Shown: positions 51,034 to 58,532 of the stretch, in pieces
How the letters are laid out: each line of letters begins with the position of its first letter
Numbering within the stretch: position 1 is the stretch's first letter
NCBI GenBank assembly: GCA_016873775.1
Contig: VGWC01000007.1
Location: 1-58,532, forward strand
Direction of reading: 5' to 3'
Source of the DNA: Ignavibacteria bacterium
Lineage (GTDB): Bacteria; Bacteroidota; Ignavibacteria; UBA10030; F1-140-MAGs086
Length of the DNA stretch: 58,532 nt
Translations under genes and position numbers: made by a program
The notes under the pieces: generated by a model
Database searches by the model: none
What the model was told of the DNA's origin: nothing
What the model saw: the letters and a program-made list of their open reading frames with translations, nothing else

Positions 51034-52611
51034 ATGAAAATTCCATACTTCGTTTCATTGTTGGTCTTGTATTTTTGGGCGCCGAACATTGTTCATTCGG
51101 ATGAATTGCCCGAATGGGTTACGAAGCATGGAAAAAGCGTTACATATCCGGAACGCTTGTATCTCACCGGCTTTTCTTTAAAAAAATATGCCGATGCAGA
51201 TGAGCAAAATGATGCGTTCACGAAAGTCAAAGAAGACGCGAAACGCATTCTTACGGAAAAAGTCCGCGTTTCCATCCGTAGTAAAGTTTCTTCACTTGTA
51301 GAAGAATCGAACAATAAACTGGTCCAGTTTTTTAGCACAGCAACACAAACGACAACGTCGTTAGAACTGCAAGAACTCGATGTTCTCACCTTCAACGATG
51401 AAAATGAAGAAACATACTATGCATTAGCATTTGCAAAGAAAGAAAAACTCTCTGCATTGTATAATTCAAAAATCTCTCATGCGCGAAAACAATTGAGTGA
51501 ACATCGTACTTCTGCGAATTCGTACGTGAGCGCGCATCAATACTCGAAAGCGCTCGAAGAATATCTTCTGTGTTTTCCGTTGTTTCGTGAAATTGAAGAA
51601 TGGCAAATCGTACTGAATGTGTGCGGAACAGAATTTTCTATCATTGAGCAGGAAATTTCCAACGATGAACTCACGAGTTCGCATGTTCGAAATGAAATCA
51701 ATAAACTCGTGCAAAAGCCAATAACTTCTCTCGACGATGCTGCGTGGTATCTTGCGTATTGTCTGAAAATGAACAACGAAGAAAAACAAATTACAACCGT
51801 TGTTGCGCCGCCAACGTTTCAACATACCAAAATGGGAAGCGCATTTTCCCGTTACTTTAAAACTATATTCGAACACCAAATTGTGGAAGTTGCAAAATGG
51901 AACGTTGTTCAACAAGTTGCACAGTATCAGCCGAAAACAAAAAACGTTGCAAAAGAATTTTCAGAAGCCTCGGGAGCGGAGTATATCGTATCGGGAACAT
52001 ATTGGGAACAACAATCGAACATCAAAATAATTCTTTCGCTTACGAAAATTTCTGATAGTAAAATTGTCGGCAGCGCAGAAGTTGATGTTGAAAAAAATAT
52101 CTTGGATACGACAAAGGTACGTTTGAAACCAGAAAATTTTCAGAGCGCATTTAACGACCAAAAGATATTTGATAACAATGAAATCATTGATGGCGGGCTT
52201 TCCGTTGAACTTTGGACAAACAAAGGAAATGAGAATTTGCTGTTTACGGAAAACGAACGAATGAATTTATACGTGCGAGTCAATATGCCGTGCTATCTTC
52301 GGTTTATTTATCATTTGGCAAACGGACAACGAGCATTAATGCAAAACGATTATTACATTGACGAATCAAAAGTAAATTTTACAGTAACGATGCCCGATAC
52401 ATTTTATTGTGCGCCGCCGTTTGGAGTAGAAGTTCTGCAAATTATTGCGCGAACGGAAACGTTTGAAAAAATTGCAACCGAAACAATGGATGGCTATCAG
52501 ATTTTGAAAGATGACCTGAAAAAATTTATCGGAGTAACTCGCGGTTTCAAAAAAAATAAACCATCATTGATGCAAACAGAAGCCCGAATTCAAATTATGA
52601 CGATGAAATAA
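51034..52611 (+). CDS. Exported LPP20/FlgO/DUF4384-like protein
   Basis: A 525-residue protein with a signal peptide (MKIPYFVSLLVLYFWAP, cleaved before HSDELPEW). N-terminal third resembles LPP20-type lipoprotein domains (PERLYLTGFS, AKRILTEKVRVSIRS). The middle (KNVAKEFSEASGAEYIVSGT, then a strand-rich part) resembles FlgO/CsgG-type domains. The C-terminal part (GLSVELWTNKGNENLLFTEN, YLRFIYHLANGQRALM) fits DUF4384. Such combinations occur in envelope-stress or outer-membrane-assembly proteins, but no role can be assigned. An earlier in-frame start at 50932 would bury the signal peptide. Confidence 0.72.
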   Translation: MKIPYFVSLLVLYFWAPNIVHSDELPEWVTKHGKSVTYPERLYLTGFSLKKYADADEQNDAFTKVKEDAKRILTEKVRVSIRSKVSSLVEESNNKLVQFFSTATQTTTSLELQELDVLTFNDENEETYYALAFAKKEKLSALYNSKISHARKQLSEHRTSANSYVSAHQYSKALEEYLLCFPLFREIEEWQIVLNVCGTEFSIIEQEISNDELTSSHVRNEINKLVQKPITSLDDAAWYLAYCLKMNNEEKQITTVVAPPTFQHTKMGSAFSRYFKTIFEHQIVEVAKWNVVQQVAQYQPKTKNVAKEFSEASGAEYIVSGTYWEQQSNIKIILSLTKISDSKIVGSAEVDVEKNILDTTKVRLKPENFQSAFNDQKIFDNNEIIDGGLSVELWTNKGNENLLFTENERMNLYVRVNMPCYLRFIYHLANGQRALMQNDYYIDESKVNFTVTMPDTFYCAPPFGVEVLQIIARTETFEKIATETMDGYQILKDDLKKFIGVTRGFKKNKPSLMQTEARIQIMTMK

Positions 52612-52650
52612 AAAACCTTCAAGGTTTTGGATACATTGAAGGCTTTTATT
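52612..52650. terminator. Bidirectional terminator
   Basis: AACCTTCAA and TTGAAGGC flank a 13-base loop, with A5 on the left and CTTTTATTATT on the right. It lies between convergent genes ending at 52611 (+) and 52675 (-). Confidence 0.65.
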
Positions 52651-52674
52651 ATTGACGAAAACAAAATTTCCGTG

Positions 52675-55386
52675 CTACTTCATCAGCACGAGTTTCTTCG
52701 TTTCTGTGTATCGCAACTTACTCGCATCGGCGAGTTGAGTTACGCTTATCCGATAGAAATACACGCCGCTGGGCAATTCACGTGCATCAAACTCTACTTC
52801 GTGCATTCCTGCTTCCATTACTTTGTTACTCAATAACTCCGATACCTCTCTTCCTAACATATCATATATTTTCAACGTTGTTTGTAAGGGCAATTCATGA
52901 ATTGCCCCTACGGGAATTTCAAATCGAATCGTTGTCGTCGGATTAAACGGATTGGGATAGTTTTGCTCCAAGCCAAATTTGTTCGAAATATTTTTATCAT
53001 CATTCACGCTAACAATATCGTTCGTTGTCAACACCAACGGGATAAGTATTTCCGGATTCGTTGCGTCGTTGGAAAGAACAATTAATACTCCCCGATATGT
53101 TTCATCATCTTCCAAATCCGTTGCATCGAACGTTAGTGTAACACGTTTGAATCCTGGTCCGTCAATCGAATCAATCACAATATTGTGCGAAAGCCATGGA
53201 ACATCGCCAAACGGGTCAAATCCTAATGAGGTGTGTCCCGTGTTCGGAATAATATCAAAAGAAGAAGGAGGATTTCCTCCCAAACTATCTGCCCAATAAT
53301 ATGCGCTTCCGACCAAATTCATATTGCCGTCATCATTTCCTAAAACATTAAGGTTGAGAGAAAACGAAACAGAACTGTCGCTTTCAACTTGTGCCGCACC
53401 GGGGAAGATTGCCGGATTTCCTCCGCCTATATTATCGAAAACGATAACAGAATTGGGGGGAATTCCGAAATTTGTTATTGGCGGAATAACGACGAACACA
53501 TCATACTCTGCGCCGATATCTCCCTGATAAATTCCAATGCCAACTGTGCCTGTTTCCGGATTTTGGTCTGTATCAAACGCATACGCAATAGTTAAACTAT
53601 CCGCATCAATCGGGTAATAGAATTTCATACTCATGAAAATAGAATTATCGTTTTGTTCGCCGTAGATTGCTCGAATATCCGGATGAATGGATAAACCGAT
53701 TACATCACCAAGCGAATCCTCAGCAAGTTCATCGGTACGAACAGCATTTGTATTCTGCATTGATTGATGTAGGTGTTGAGAAAAAAAAGAACGTTGCAAC
53801 GATTCTTTCAGTTGTTTTCCAAAATTATTTCTGTCGAACTTGTTGAGAACAGTATGTTTGGTATTTCGGGAAGATGGAACACCATTCACATCATCAATAG
53901 TGAAATACAGTTTTCCAGTTCCTGTATTGGCAATATCCAAAAACTCTGTTGCAAGAGAATCCACATCCAATAACACGACGATGCTGTCTCTATTAACAGA
54001 AATAAAAGCATTTTCCGAACGCAGCGGAATTGTTTTTTGAACAAAACTCTGTTCGGGAATTTGCACTTCGATGGTATCCGTAAAATATCCAAGTCGGGAA
54101 ACAATAAGCGTATGAACTCCAGCATTTGTTTTCAACAAAAAATTCCCGGCAACCGAATACGTTGTTTTATGCGCTTCAACAAAATGCACACTCGCATCGG
54201 AAAGCGTATCTCCCGAAGTTTCGTCAACAACCGTTCCGAGAATTCCTCCCCACGCAACCGTATCGAAGGAAAACACATATAATCCGCTTTGAATATCGGA
54301 CACGACAAAATTTCCCGAAGGAAAATGCGGATACACTCCCCAATCGCCAACAAATTCATTGCCTGGTTGCGGATAGGTATCATAGTAACCGACCTCAACA
54401 GGTTCAGCAGGATTGGAAATATCAAGCACTTTTACTCCTTCTGCATAATGAGAAAGATACGCATACGTGCCGTTAACGTGAACGTTATGAGCAATTTGTG
54501 TAACGTCGCCAATGTATTCGGAAGTTAGGAACGTGAACTCATCGTTCGTTGTATCCGTATCGTACAACACTTCAATATTCCAAGTTTTCATCGTTGCTCC
54601 GGTAATTTCATCTGTTGTGTAGAGGTATTTATTATCCATTGAAACGGAAGCATTGTGAGAAAATCCGTTGGGATAAGTTATTGCGCGAAGGAGTCTGGGA
54701 TGCGCGGGGTCAGAAATTTTCCAAATGTCAACGTGTCCGCTTTGATATATGTTACTTGCAAATAATAATCCGTTGCGAATGTATGTATCGTGAGCATATC
54801 GCTGTGCCATTGTTGCAACGGAAGTTGGATTTTCAGGATTTCCTAAAGATAAAATGCGAATGCCGCCTTGTTCTCCGATCGTTCCTGCAGTTGAAGTTCC
54901 TCCCTGAATGTATAAATATGGAGTTGTCGTATCAATGGAAACCGTATGCGCGCGCGCATTGGAAGAGGTAACTCCGGGCCACCGATAGTTCTGTACTAAA
55001 TGAGCCGAATCGGGTAAGTATTGTAAGTCAATAATTTGTAATCCACTGAGTGAATTTGGCTGCGTGTGTTCGCTGACAACATAAGCATAGTGCGAATATG
55101 TTTTTATTTCACGCCATATAGTTCCGCTTGCAGTTGGTCCAGGAATCATATCAACTTCTGTTGGTTGCTGCGGATTCGTGATATCAATGATGGAAGTACC
55201 TTGATTATGTCCGAGAAGAACATACTCTTTTCCATTAGGAGACGTCCATCCCCAAATGTTGGAATAGACGTTGTAATCGTCTTTGTGGGAAAGCAATGTA
55301 ATGTTGTTATTGATTCCCGGTTCGTATTGCGCGAACGTTGTATTTGTTAAAAATACAATGCATAAAAGTGAAAGAAGATATTTCAT
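52675..55386 (-). CDS. Choice-of-anchor B family surface protein with T9SS tail
   Basis: A 903-residue secreted protein. Signal peptide 1-19 (FLTNTTFAQ). Residues ~20-375 carry LVIVD-type repeats typical of choice-of-anchor B proteins (GHNQGTSIIDITNPQQPTEV, GVKVLDISNPAEPVEVGYYD), likely a beta-propeller. A carboxypeptidase-regulatory-like beta-sandwich follows (~385-450; GILGTVVDETSGDTLSDASV), then an unassigned beta-rich region, and a type-A T9SS tail ([18 protein letters not shown] to ETKKLVLMK) with an in-frame palindrome. The third intact T9SS cargo in the window. Confidence 0.9.
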   Translation of the reverse strand: MKYLLSLLCIVFLTNTTFAQYEPGINNNITLLSHKDDYNVYSNIWGWTSPNGKEYVLLGHNQGTSIIDITNPQQPTEVDMIPGPTASGTIWREIKTYSHYAYVVSEHTQPNSLSGLQIIDLQYLPDSAHLVQNYRWPGVTSSNARAHTVSIDTTTPYLYIQGGTSTAGTIGEQGGIRILSLGNPENPTSVATMAQRYAHDTYIRNGLLFASNIYQSGHVDIWKISDPAHPRLLRAITYPNGFSHNASVSMDNKYLYTTDEITGATMKTWNIEVLYDTDTTNDEFTFLTSEYIGDVTQIAHNVHVNGTYAYLSHYAEGVKVLDISNPAEPVEVGYYDTYPQPGNEFVGDWGVYPHFPSGNFVVSDIQSGLYVFSFDTVAWGGILGTVVDETSGDTLSDASVHFVEAHKTTYSVAGNFLLKTNAGVHTLIVSRLGYFTDTIEVQIPEQSFVQKTIPLRSENAFISVNRDSIVVLLDVDSLATEFLDIANTGTGKLYFTIDDVNGVPSSRNTKHTVLNKFDRNNFGKQLKESLQRSFFSQHLHQSMQNTNAVRTDELAEDSLGDVIGLSIHPDIRAIYGEQNDNSIFMSMKFYYPIDADSLTIAYAFDTDQNPETGTVGIGIYQGDIGAEYDVFVVIPPITNFGIPPNSVIVFDNIGGGNPAIFPGAAQVESDSSVSFSLNLNVLGNDDGNMNLVGSAYYWADSLGGNPPSSFDIIPNTGHTSLGFDPFGDVPWLSHNIVIDSIDGPGFKRVTLTFDATDLEDDETYRGVLIVLSNDATNPEILIPLVLTTNDIVSVNDDKNISNKFGLEQNYPNPFNPTTTIRFEIPVGAIHELPLQTTLKIYDMLGREVSELLSNKVMEAGMHEVEFDARELPSGVYFYRISVTQLADASKLRYTETKKLVLMK
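52884..52911. repeat. 28-bp palindrome inside a T9SS tail (second copy)
   Basis: In coding orientation GTAGGGGCAATTC-AT-GAATTGCCCTTAC, identical to 47099-47126 and at the identical codon position, again read as VGAIHELPL. Confidence 0.92.
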
Positions 55387-55458
55387 ACAACTATTGTGTT
55401 TCGTTTGTAGTGTAAATGACTGAATAAAAAAACTTCTGTGGTTGATACGTTTAGATGA

Positions 55459-57132
55459 TTATTCTTCTTCGTACGGTAATTTTGGTTCGACAAAAATTAC
55501 TTTTTCGCGTTCGATATAGACTGTTCCTTCTTTTACTCCTTTCGGTTTGCGCACATATTTTCGTTCGCAATACGCAACGGGAACATTGGTTGCTTTTCGC
55601 ATTTTGCTATAATACGCAGCAATACTTGCAGTTTCAAGAATTGTTTCTTTCGGTATTTGTACATTTTTATTTTTCACTCGTAAAACGACGTGACTTCCTC
55701 CCCCGCCGCGCGCATGGAACCATAGATCGTTCGGTTGCGAATGATGCAACGTAAGTTCATCATTGTTAGCGCTGTTTTTTCCCGCCCAAACTTCGTAACC
55801 ACCGCTCACGGTGAAAACACGAAATGGAATTCTTGTCTCTTCCTTTTCCGATGGTTTTGAAATTCCTAAATCTTTCAATTCGCTTTCTCTTGTTTTCATA
55901 AAATCATTCAGCGCATCAACAGTACGTATTTCCGTAATTGCAGCAAGTATTTTTTCAACTGCGTTCTTTTGCATATCGAACGTAGATTTTCTTTTTCCCA
56001 TTTCTTCGAACGCTCTTTTTGTTTGTTTCACTTTTTCAAAGTATCGTTCTGCGTTTTCAACCGGTGATAATTTTTCTTCAAGTGGAATAACAATCGTTAT
56101 TCCTGAATTTTCAAAATCCGATAACGTTATCTCTTTCATTCCCCTGTGAAGCAGGGAAAGATTTGCAAGCAATAATTCCGCACGATACTGATATTCTTTG
56201 ACTTTTGAATTTTCAGAAAGTTGCTTTTGTATCGCAAGCAATGAACGGGAAATTTTTGCTTCTTTGCTTTTCAATGAAGAATGAAGCGAATGTTGGAGTT
56301 CTAAAAAACGCGCTTCAATTCGTTTCAAAGAAATGTATGCGTGTATTCCTTCGCTGATAGTAAGATATTTTTTTTCATCATACGATGAATAGATATTTAA
56401 CGGAATGATGGAAAAATCTTTGATGTTGTTGTTTTGAAAATAAATACGTGAACGTGGATTTTGACATTCGTTGAGAACGTCCATATAAGCGTTGTAGAGA
56501 ATATGGCGTTCTTCATGTGTAATATCACGAACAAAAATTTCTTCCGAAAGACGCGAACGAAAACAGAGTTCTCTCACCAACAACGAACCGAGTGAAGAAA
56601 ATGTTTTTTTTAATACAGTAAAAAGTGAAACGGAATCGTATGATTGCAATTGCAGTTCAAACTCTGCCAAAGAAATGATGCTTGGTGCATGGTGTTTGTT
56701 TTCCAAAAGAAATTGTTTTCCTGTTTGTTCGTCTTCTGTGAAGAATACATCGCACACAAAACTGTTTTCATCAAGAAGAAACACATTGGCTTTCGCGCCA
56801 ACCATTGCGCACCATAGTTGTTTTCCCGATGAAAGTGTTATGACAAAAATTCTATCTTCCTTATGCAGAAAACATCGTTTCAACTGTTCTCCTTGTATTT
56901 CAGGAAAAACGTCAACCGTGTTTTTTTTTGCGCGAAAAAATTTTCCTCTCGAATAGATATGATTGTTCTTTGCTGAACAATTTACAACAAGTGAACGCTC
57001 AATGGTATTTTTAGAAAACGTAATAACAAGTTCGTTTTTATGCTGCGTAAAAATTTCCTCGACAGTGGATTCGGTACATTCTGCATCAAGTTCCTTCGAA
57101 AGTTGCAATAGTGTAAAATAATGATTCAACAA
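55459..57132 (-). CDS. NFACT/RqcH-family protein
   Basis: A 557-residue NFACT protein. In bacteria RqcH binds stalled 50S subunits and directs C-terminal alanine tailing of incomplete chains; older names refer to fibronectin binding. Seen: the N-terminal NFACT-N domain (opens YFTLLQLSKELDAE), a coiled-coil middle (about 285-400) and the C-terminal NFACT-R RNA-binding domain with DLWFHARGGGGSHVVLR and YVRKPKGVKEGTVYI. Starts 14 bases after the outer-membrane protein gene. The RqcH D-R pair cannot be placed with certainty by eye, so the tailing activity is inferred from family. Confidence 0.88.
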   Translation of the reverse strand: MLNHYFTLLQLSKELDAECTESTVEEIFTQHKNELVITFSKNTIERSLVVNCSAKNNHIYSRGKFFRAKKNTVDVFPEIQGEQLKRCFLHKEDRIFVITLSSGKQLWCAMVGAKANVFLLDENSFVCDVFFTEDEQTGKQFLLENKHHAPSIISLAEFELQLQSYDSVSLFTVLKKTFSSLGSLLVRELCFRSRLSEEIFVRDITHEERHILYNAYMDVLNECQNPRSRIYFQNNNIKDFSIIPLNIYSSYDEKKYLTISEGIHAYISLKRIEARFLELQHSLHSSLKSKEAKISRSLLAIQKQLSENSKVKEYQYRAELLLANLSLLHRGMKEITLSDFENSGITIVIPLEEKLSPVENAERYFEKVKQTKRAFEEMGKRKSTFDMQKNAVEKILAAITEIRTVDALNDFMKTRESELKDLGISKPSEKEETRIPFRVFTVSGGYEVWAGKNSANNDELTLHHSQPNDLWFHARGGGGSHVVLRVKNKNVQIPKETILETASIAAYYSKMRKATNVPVAYCERKYVRKPKGVKEGTVYIEREKVIFVEPKLPYEEE

Positions 57133-57146
57133 ATCAGTTCAATCCT

Positions 57147-58475
57147 TTACGAACCGCGATTGATGGGATACGAAAACGTAATGCGCGATTCGACACGCTT
57201 CTGCGGCTGATACATTCCATTCTTGTCTCTTGCAAACGTCCACGTGTACACCAACGCAACCGTCATAAACGGGTACGGTTTATACCCAAATGACGCATAC
57301 AACAGTGAACGTTCATCGAGATTAAAAATATCCTCGAAATTTTCCACGAATTTTTTATCGTATCCCGCGTCAACAATAACAACGGGAATAATCGCTCCGG
57401 AAGAAGTTTCAAAATGCAAAAATCCGCTTTTCGGAATATCATCAAACTGTTGATATGCCCCGCGAATTTGCAGCGTTCCTAATATCCCGATTATCATATC
57501 GCCGAAAATTCCCGGACCTGGAGAATGCAATGTATCAAGACGATGAATTCGTTCAAATCGGTCAATTTCATAAAACGAATCAAAATAATTCGGAAGAAAT
57601 TTATCGCCGGGAAATCTGCGTTCTATCTTTGCAAAAATATCGAAGATGCCAAGTCCGTGAAATTCTGATTCGATTCCTATTGCAGCGCCCTTTCCGTATG
57701 AAAGAATTTCTGCATAATCAAAATAAAATGTTGTCTTCACTGAAGACGAATTCAGAATCGGAAAACCAACATCCAAACCGAATATGCCGAGACTTCCTTG
57801 TCCGTTGAAATTTGAATCAACAACAGCATCGTCGCGAAAATCGGTTGCGATGGTTGCACCAACTTCCATTTCACCAAGAATTGGAATTTCGCTCGCAGAT
57901 GTTAGTTTCAATGGCTTTGTATAACCGCGAATACCAAAAACCCCTGCTTGAGCAAAGTCTCCGTATACGGATTCAAATCCATAGTTTCCAAAATTCATAT
58001 CGAACTCGAGTCCGTTGCGACGGTCATCGTAACTTGGGCTGTTGCGGTACAAATACATAATAAATCCGTGACCAAGTCTTGTATAATCAAGAATACCGAC
58101 ACGTGCGTAAATATCATCGCCTTTTTGTCCCCAACGAAGATAGCGAATGAAACGCATTTTACTGAATTCTCCATTGCGAATTTTTCCTTCTTTATTAATT
58201 CGAAAGTTCACATCCAAACCAACGCCGAATTTTCCGAATGCAAATTCGGGAGTAAGATTGATAAGATAATACGGTTCGCCGTCAATCCACGTCATCCCAA
58301 CGCTCCCGGAAAGTTCTTCGGGATGTTGTTTATGTCCAATCTGTCCAAATGCCCAACGTGAGAATTTTATGTTTTGCACTGAACGCGAAAGTGAAAATAT
58401 CTGTGCATCAGTCTTCTCGAAAGGAAAACATGATAACAAAACAATAAGAAGGAGAAAAGTAATTTTGTATTTCAT
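57147..58475 (-). CDS. Putative outer-membrane beta-barrel protein
   Basis: A 442-residue protein with a signal peptide (KYKITFLLLIVLLSC, then TDAQ). The mature part has alternating amphipathic strands rich in Gly, Tyr, Phe and Asp (GFIMYLYRNSPSYDDRRNG, GFESVYGDFAQAGVFGIRGY) and ends in SRITFSYPINRGS. It looks like a large outer-membrane barrel of Bacteroidota type. The mature N-terminus FSRWAFGQIGHK is strikingly like a fragment of the dead gene near 33181. ATG 58475 is chosen for the signal peptide; an upstream in-frame start at 58529 would mask it. Confidence 0.75.
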   Translation of the reverse strand: MKYKITFLLLIVLLSCFPFEKTDAQIFSLSRSVQNIKFSRWAFGQIGHKQHPEELSGSVGMTWIDGEPYYLINLTPEFAFGKFGVGLDVNFRINKEGKIRNGEFSKMRFIRYLRWGQKGDDIYARVGILDYTRLGHGFIMYLYRNSPSYDDRRNGLEFDMNFGNYGFESVYGDFAQAGVFGIRGYTKPLKLTSASEIPILGEMEVGATIATDFRDDAVVDSNFNGQGSLGIFGLDVGFPILNSSSVKTTFYFDYAEILSYGKGAAIGIESEFHGLGIFDIFAKIERRFPGDKFLPNYFDSFYEIDRFERIHRLDTLHSPGPGIFGDMIIGILGTLQIRGAYQQFDDIPKSGFLHFETSSGAIIPVVIVDAGYDKKFVENFEDIFNLDERSLLYASFGYKPYPFMTVALVYTWTFARDKNGMYQPQKRVESRITFSYPINRGS

Positions 58476-58532
58476 ACTAAATGTGTTTTTAAAATCGGGA
58501 GTAAATTTACAATTTTTTTTTATTTCCATTTT

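Overview
The window is AT-rich chromosomal DNA from an uncultured-type member of the Bacteroidota/Chlorobi lineage, most likely an Ignavibacteria/Kapabacteria relative. Reasons: several secreted proteins end in a type IX secretion (T9SS) type-A sorting domain of the LxQNxPNPFNP type; a choice-of-anchor B protein, lamin-tail proteins and VCBS propellers are present; genes rarely have a clear Shine-Dalgarno; and the spacers carry many palindromic and heptamer repeats. Most of the window is core housekeeping DNA, with accessory and decaying genes between.

Layout. 0-4.3 kb: outer-membrane protein, CNNM/CorC-type protein, nadD with a repeat-encoded N-terminus, NTF2-like secreted protein. 4.4-7.7 kb: trxB, an OmpA-domain relic, dnaK. 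8.0-10.8 kb: ABC ATPase, ABC-2 permease and SCO1, then a broken DUF420 gene fused to a T9SS tail (a cytochrome-oxidase-assembly type neighbourhood). 11-14.5 kb: enolase, YggU, phosphohexomutase, then HicB with a gutted HicA. 14.4-22.2 kb: secreted T9SS protein, giant lamin-tail protein, two small membrane proteins, M1-like peptidase. 22.3-24.9 kb: glycogen phosphorylase. 25-28.2 kb (minus): rsmA-mgtE-PAP2 operon. 28.3-32.8 kb: tRNA-Ala, pyrE, pyrF, purF, rsmD, coaD. 32.8-33.8 kb: dead secreted-protein gene. 33.9-36.6 kb: LD-carboxypeptidase, then (minus) an Mrp-type Fe-S carrier, NifU-like protein and ABM-domain protein. 36.6-37.3 kb: gene-poor, with hairpins, a Cys-rich micro-ORF and a T9SS relic. 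37.3-42.6 kb: Nif3-like protein, zinc-ribbon coiled-coil protein, RNase P RNA, recJ, YebC. 42.6-45.4 kb: gene graveyard (transposase relic fused to a T9SS tail, truncated secreted protein, truncated aspartic protease). 45.4-58.5 kb: seven-repeat propeller, aminotransferase, tRNA-Val and tRNA-Gly, two tandem YD-like proteins, LPP20/FlgO/DUF4384-like protein, choice-of-anchor B protein, NFACT/RqcH protein, outer-membrane protein.

The most unusual signal is how repeats and gene decay interact. (1) DNA coding for the T9SS sorting tail occurs about ten times, yet only three copies end an intact secreted protein; two others are fused to unrelated genes (DUF420, a transposase). (2) Degenerate period-7 (heptamer) arrays sit exactly on gene boundaries: they supply the N-terminus of NadD, the C-terminus of the CorC-type protein and of PyrF, the start codons of purF, trxB and the ABC permease, and a loop in RsmD. 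(3) Dispersed palindromes are translated in frame inside secreted proteins. (4) Two small genes (hicA and a retropepsin-like protease) keep only their first and last codons. I did not find a CRISPR array, prophage, secondary-metabolite cluster or a recognisable new defence system.
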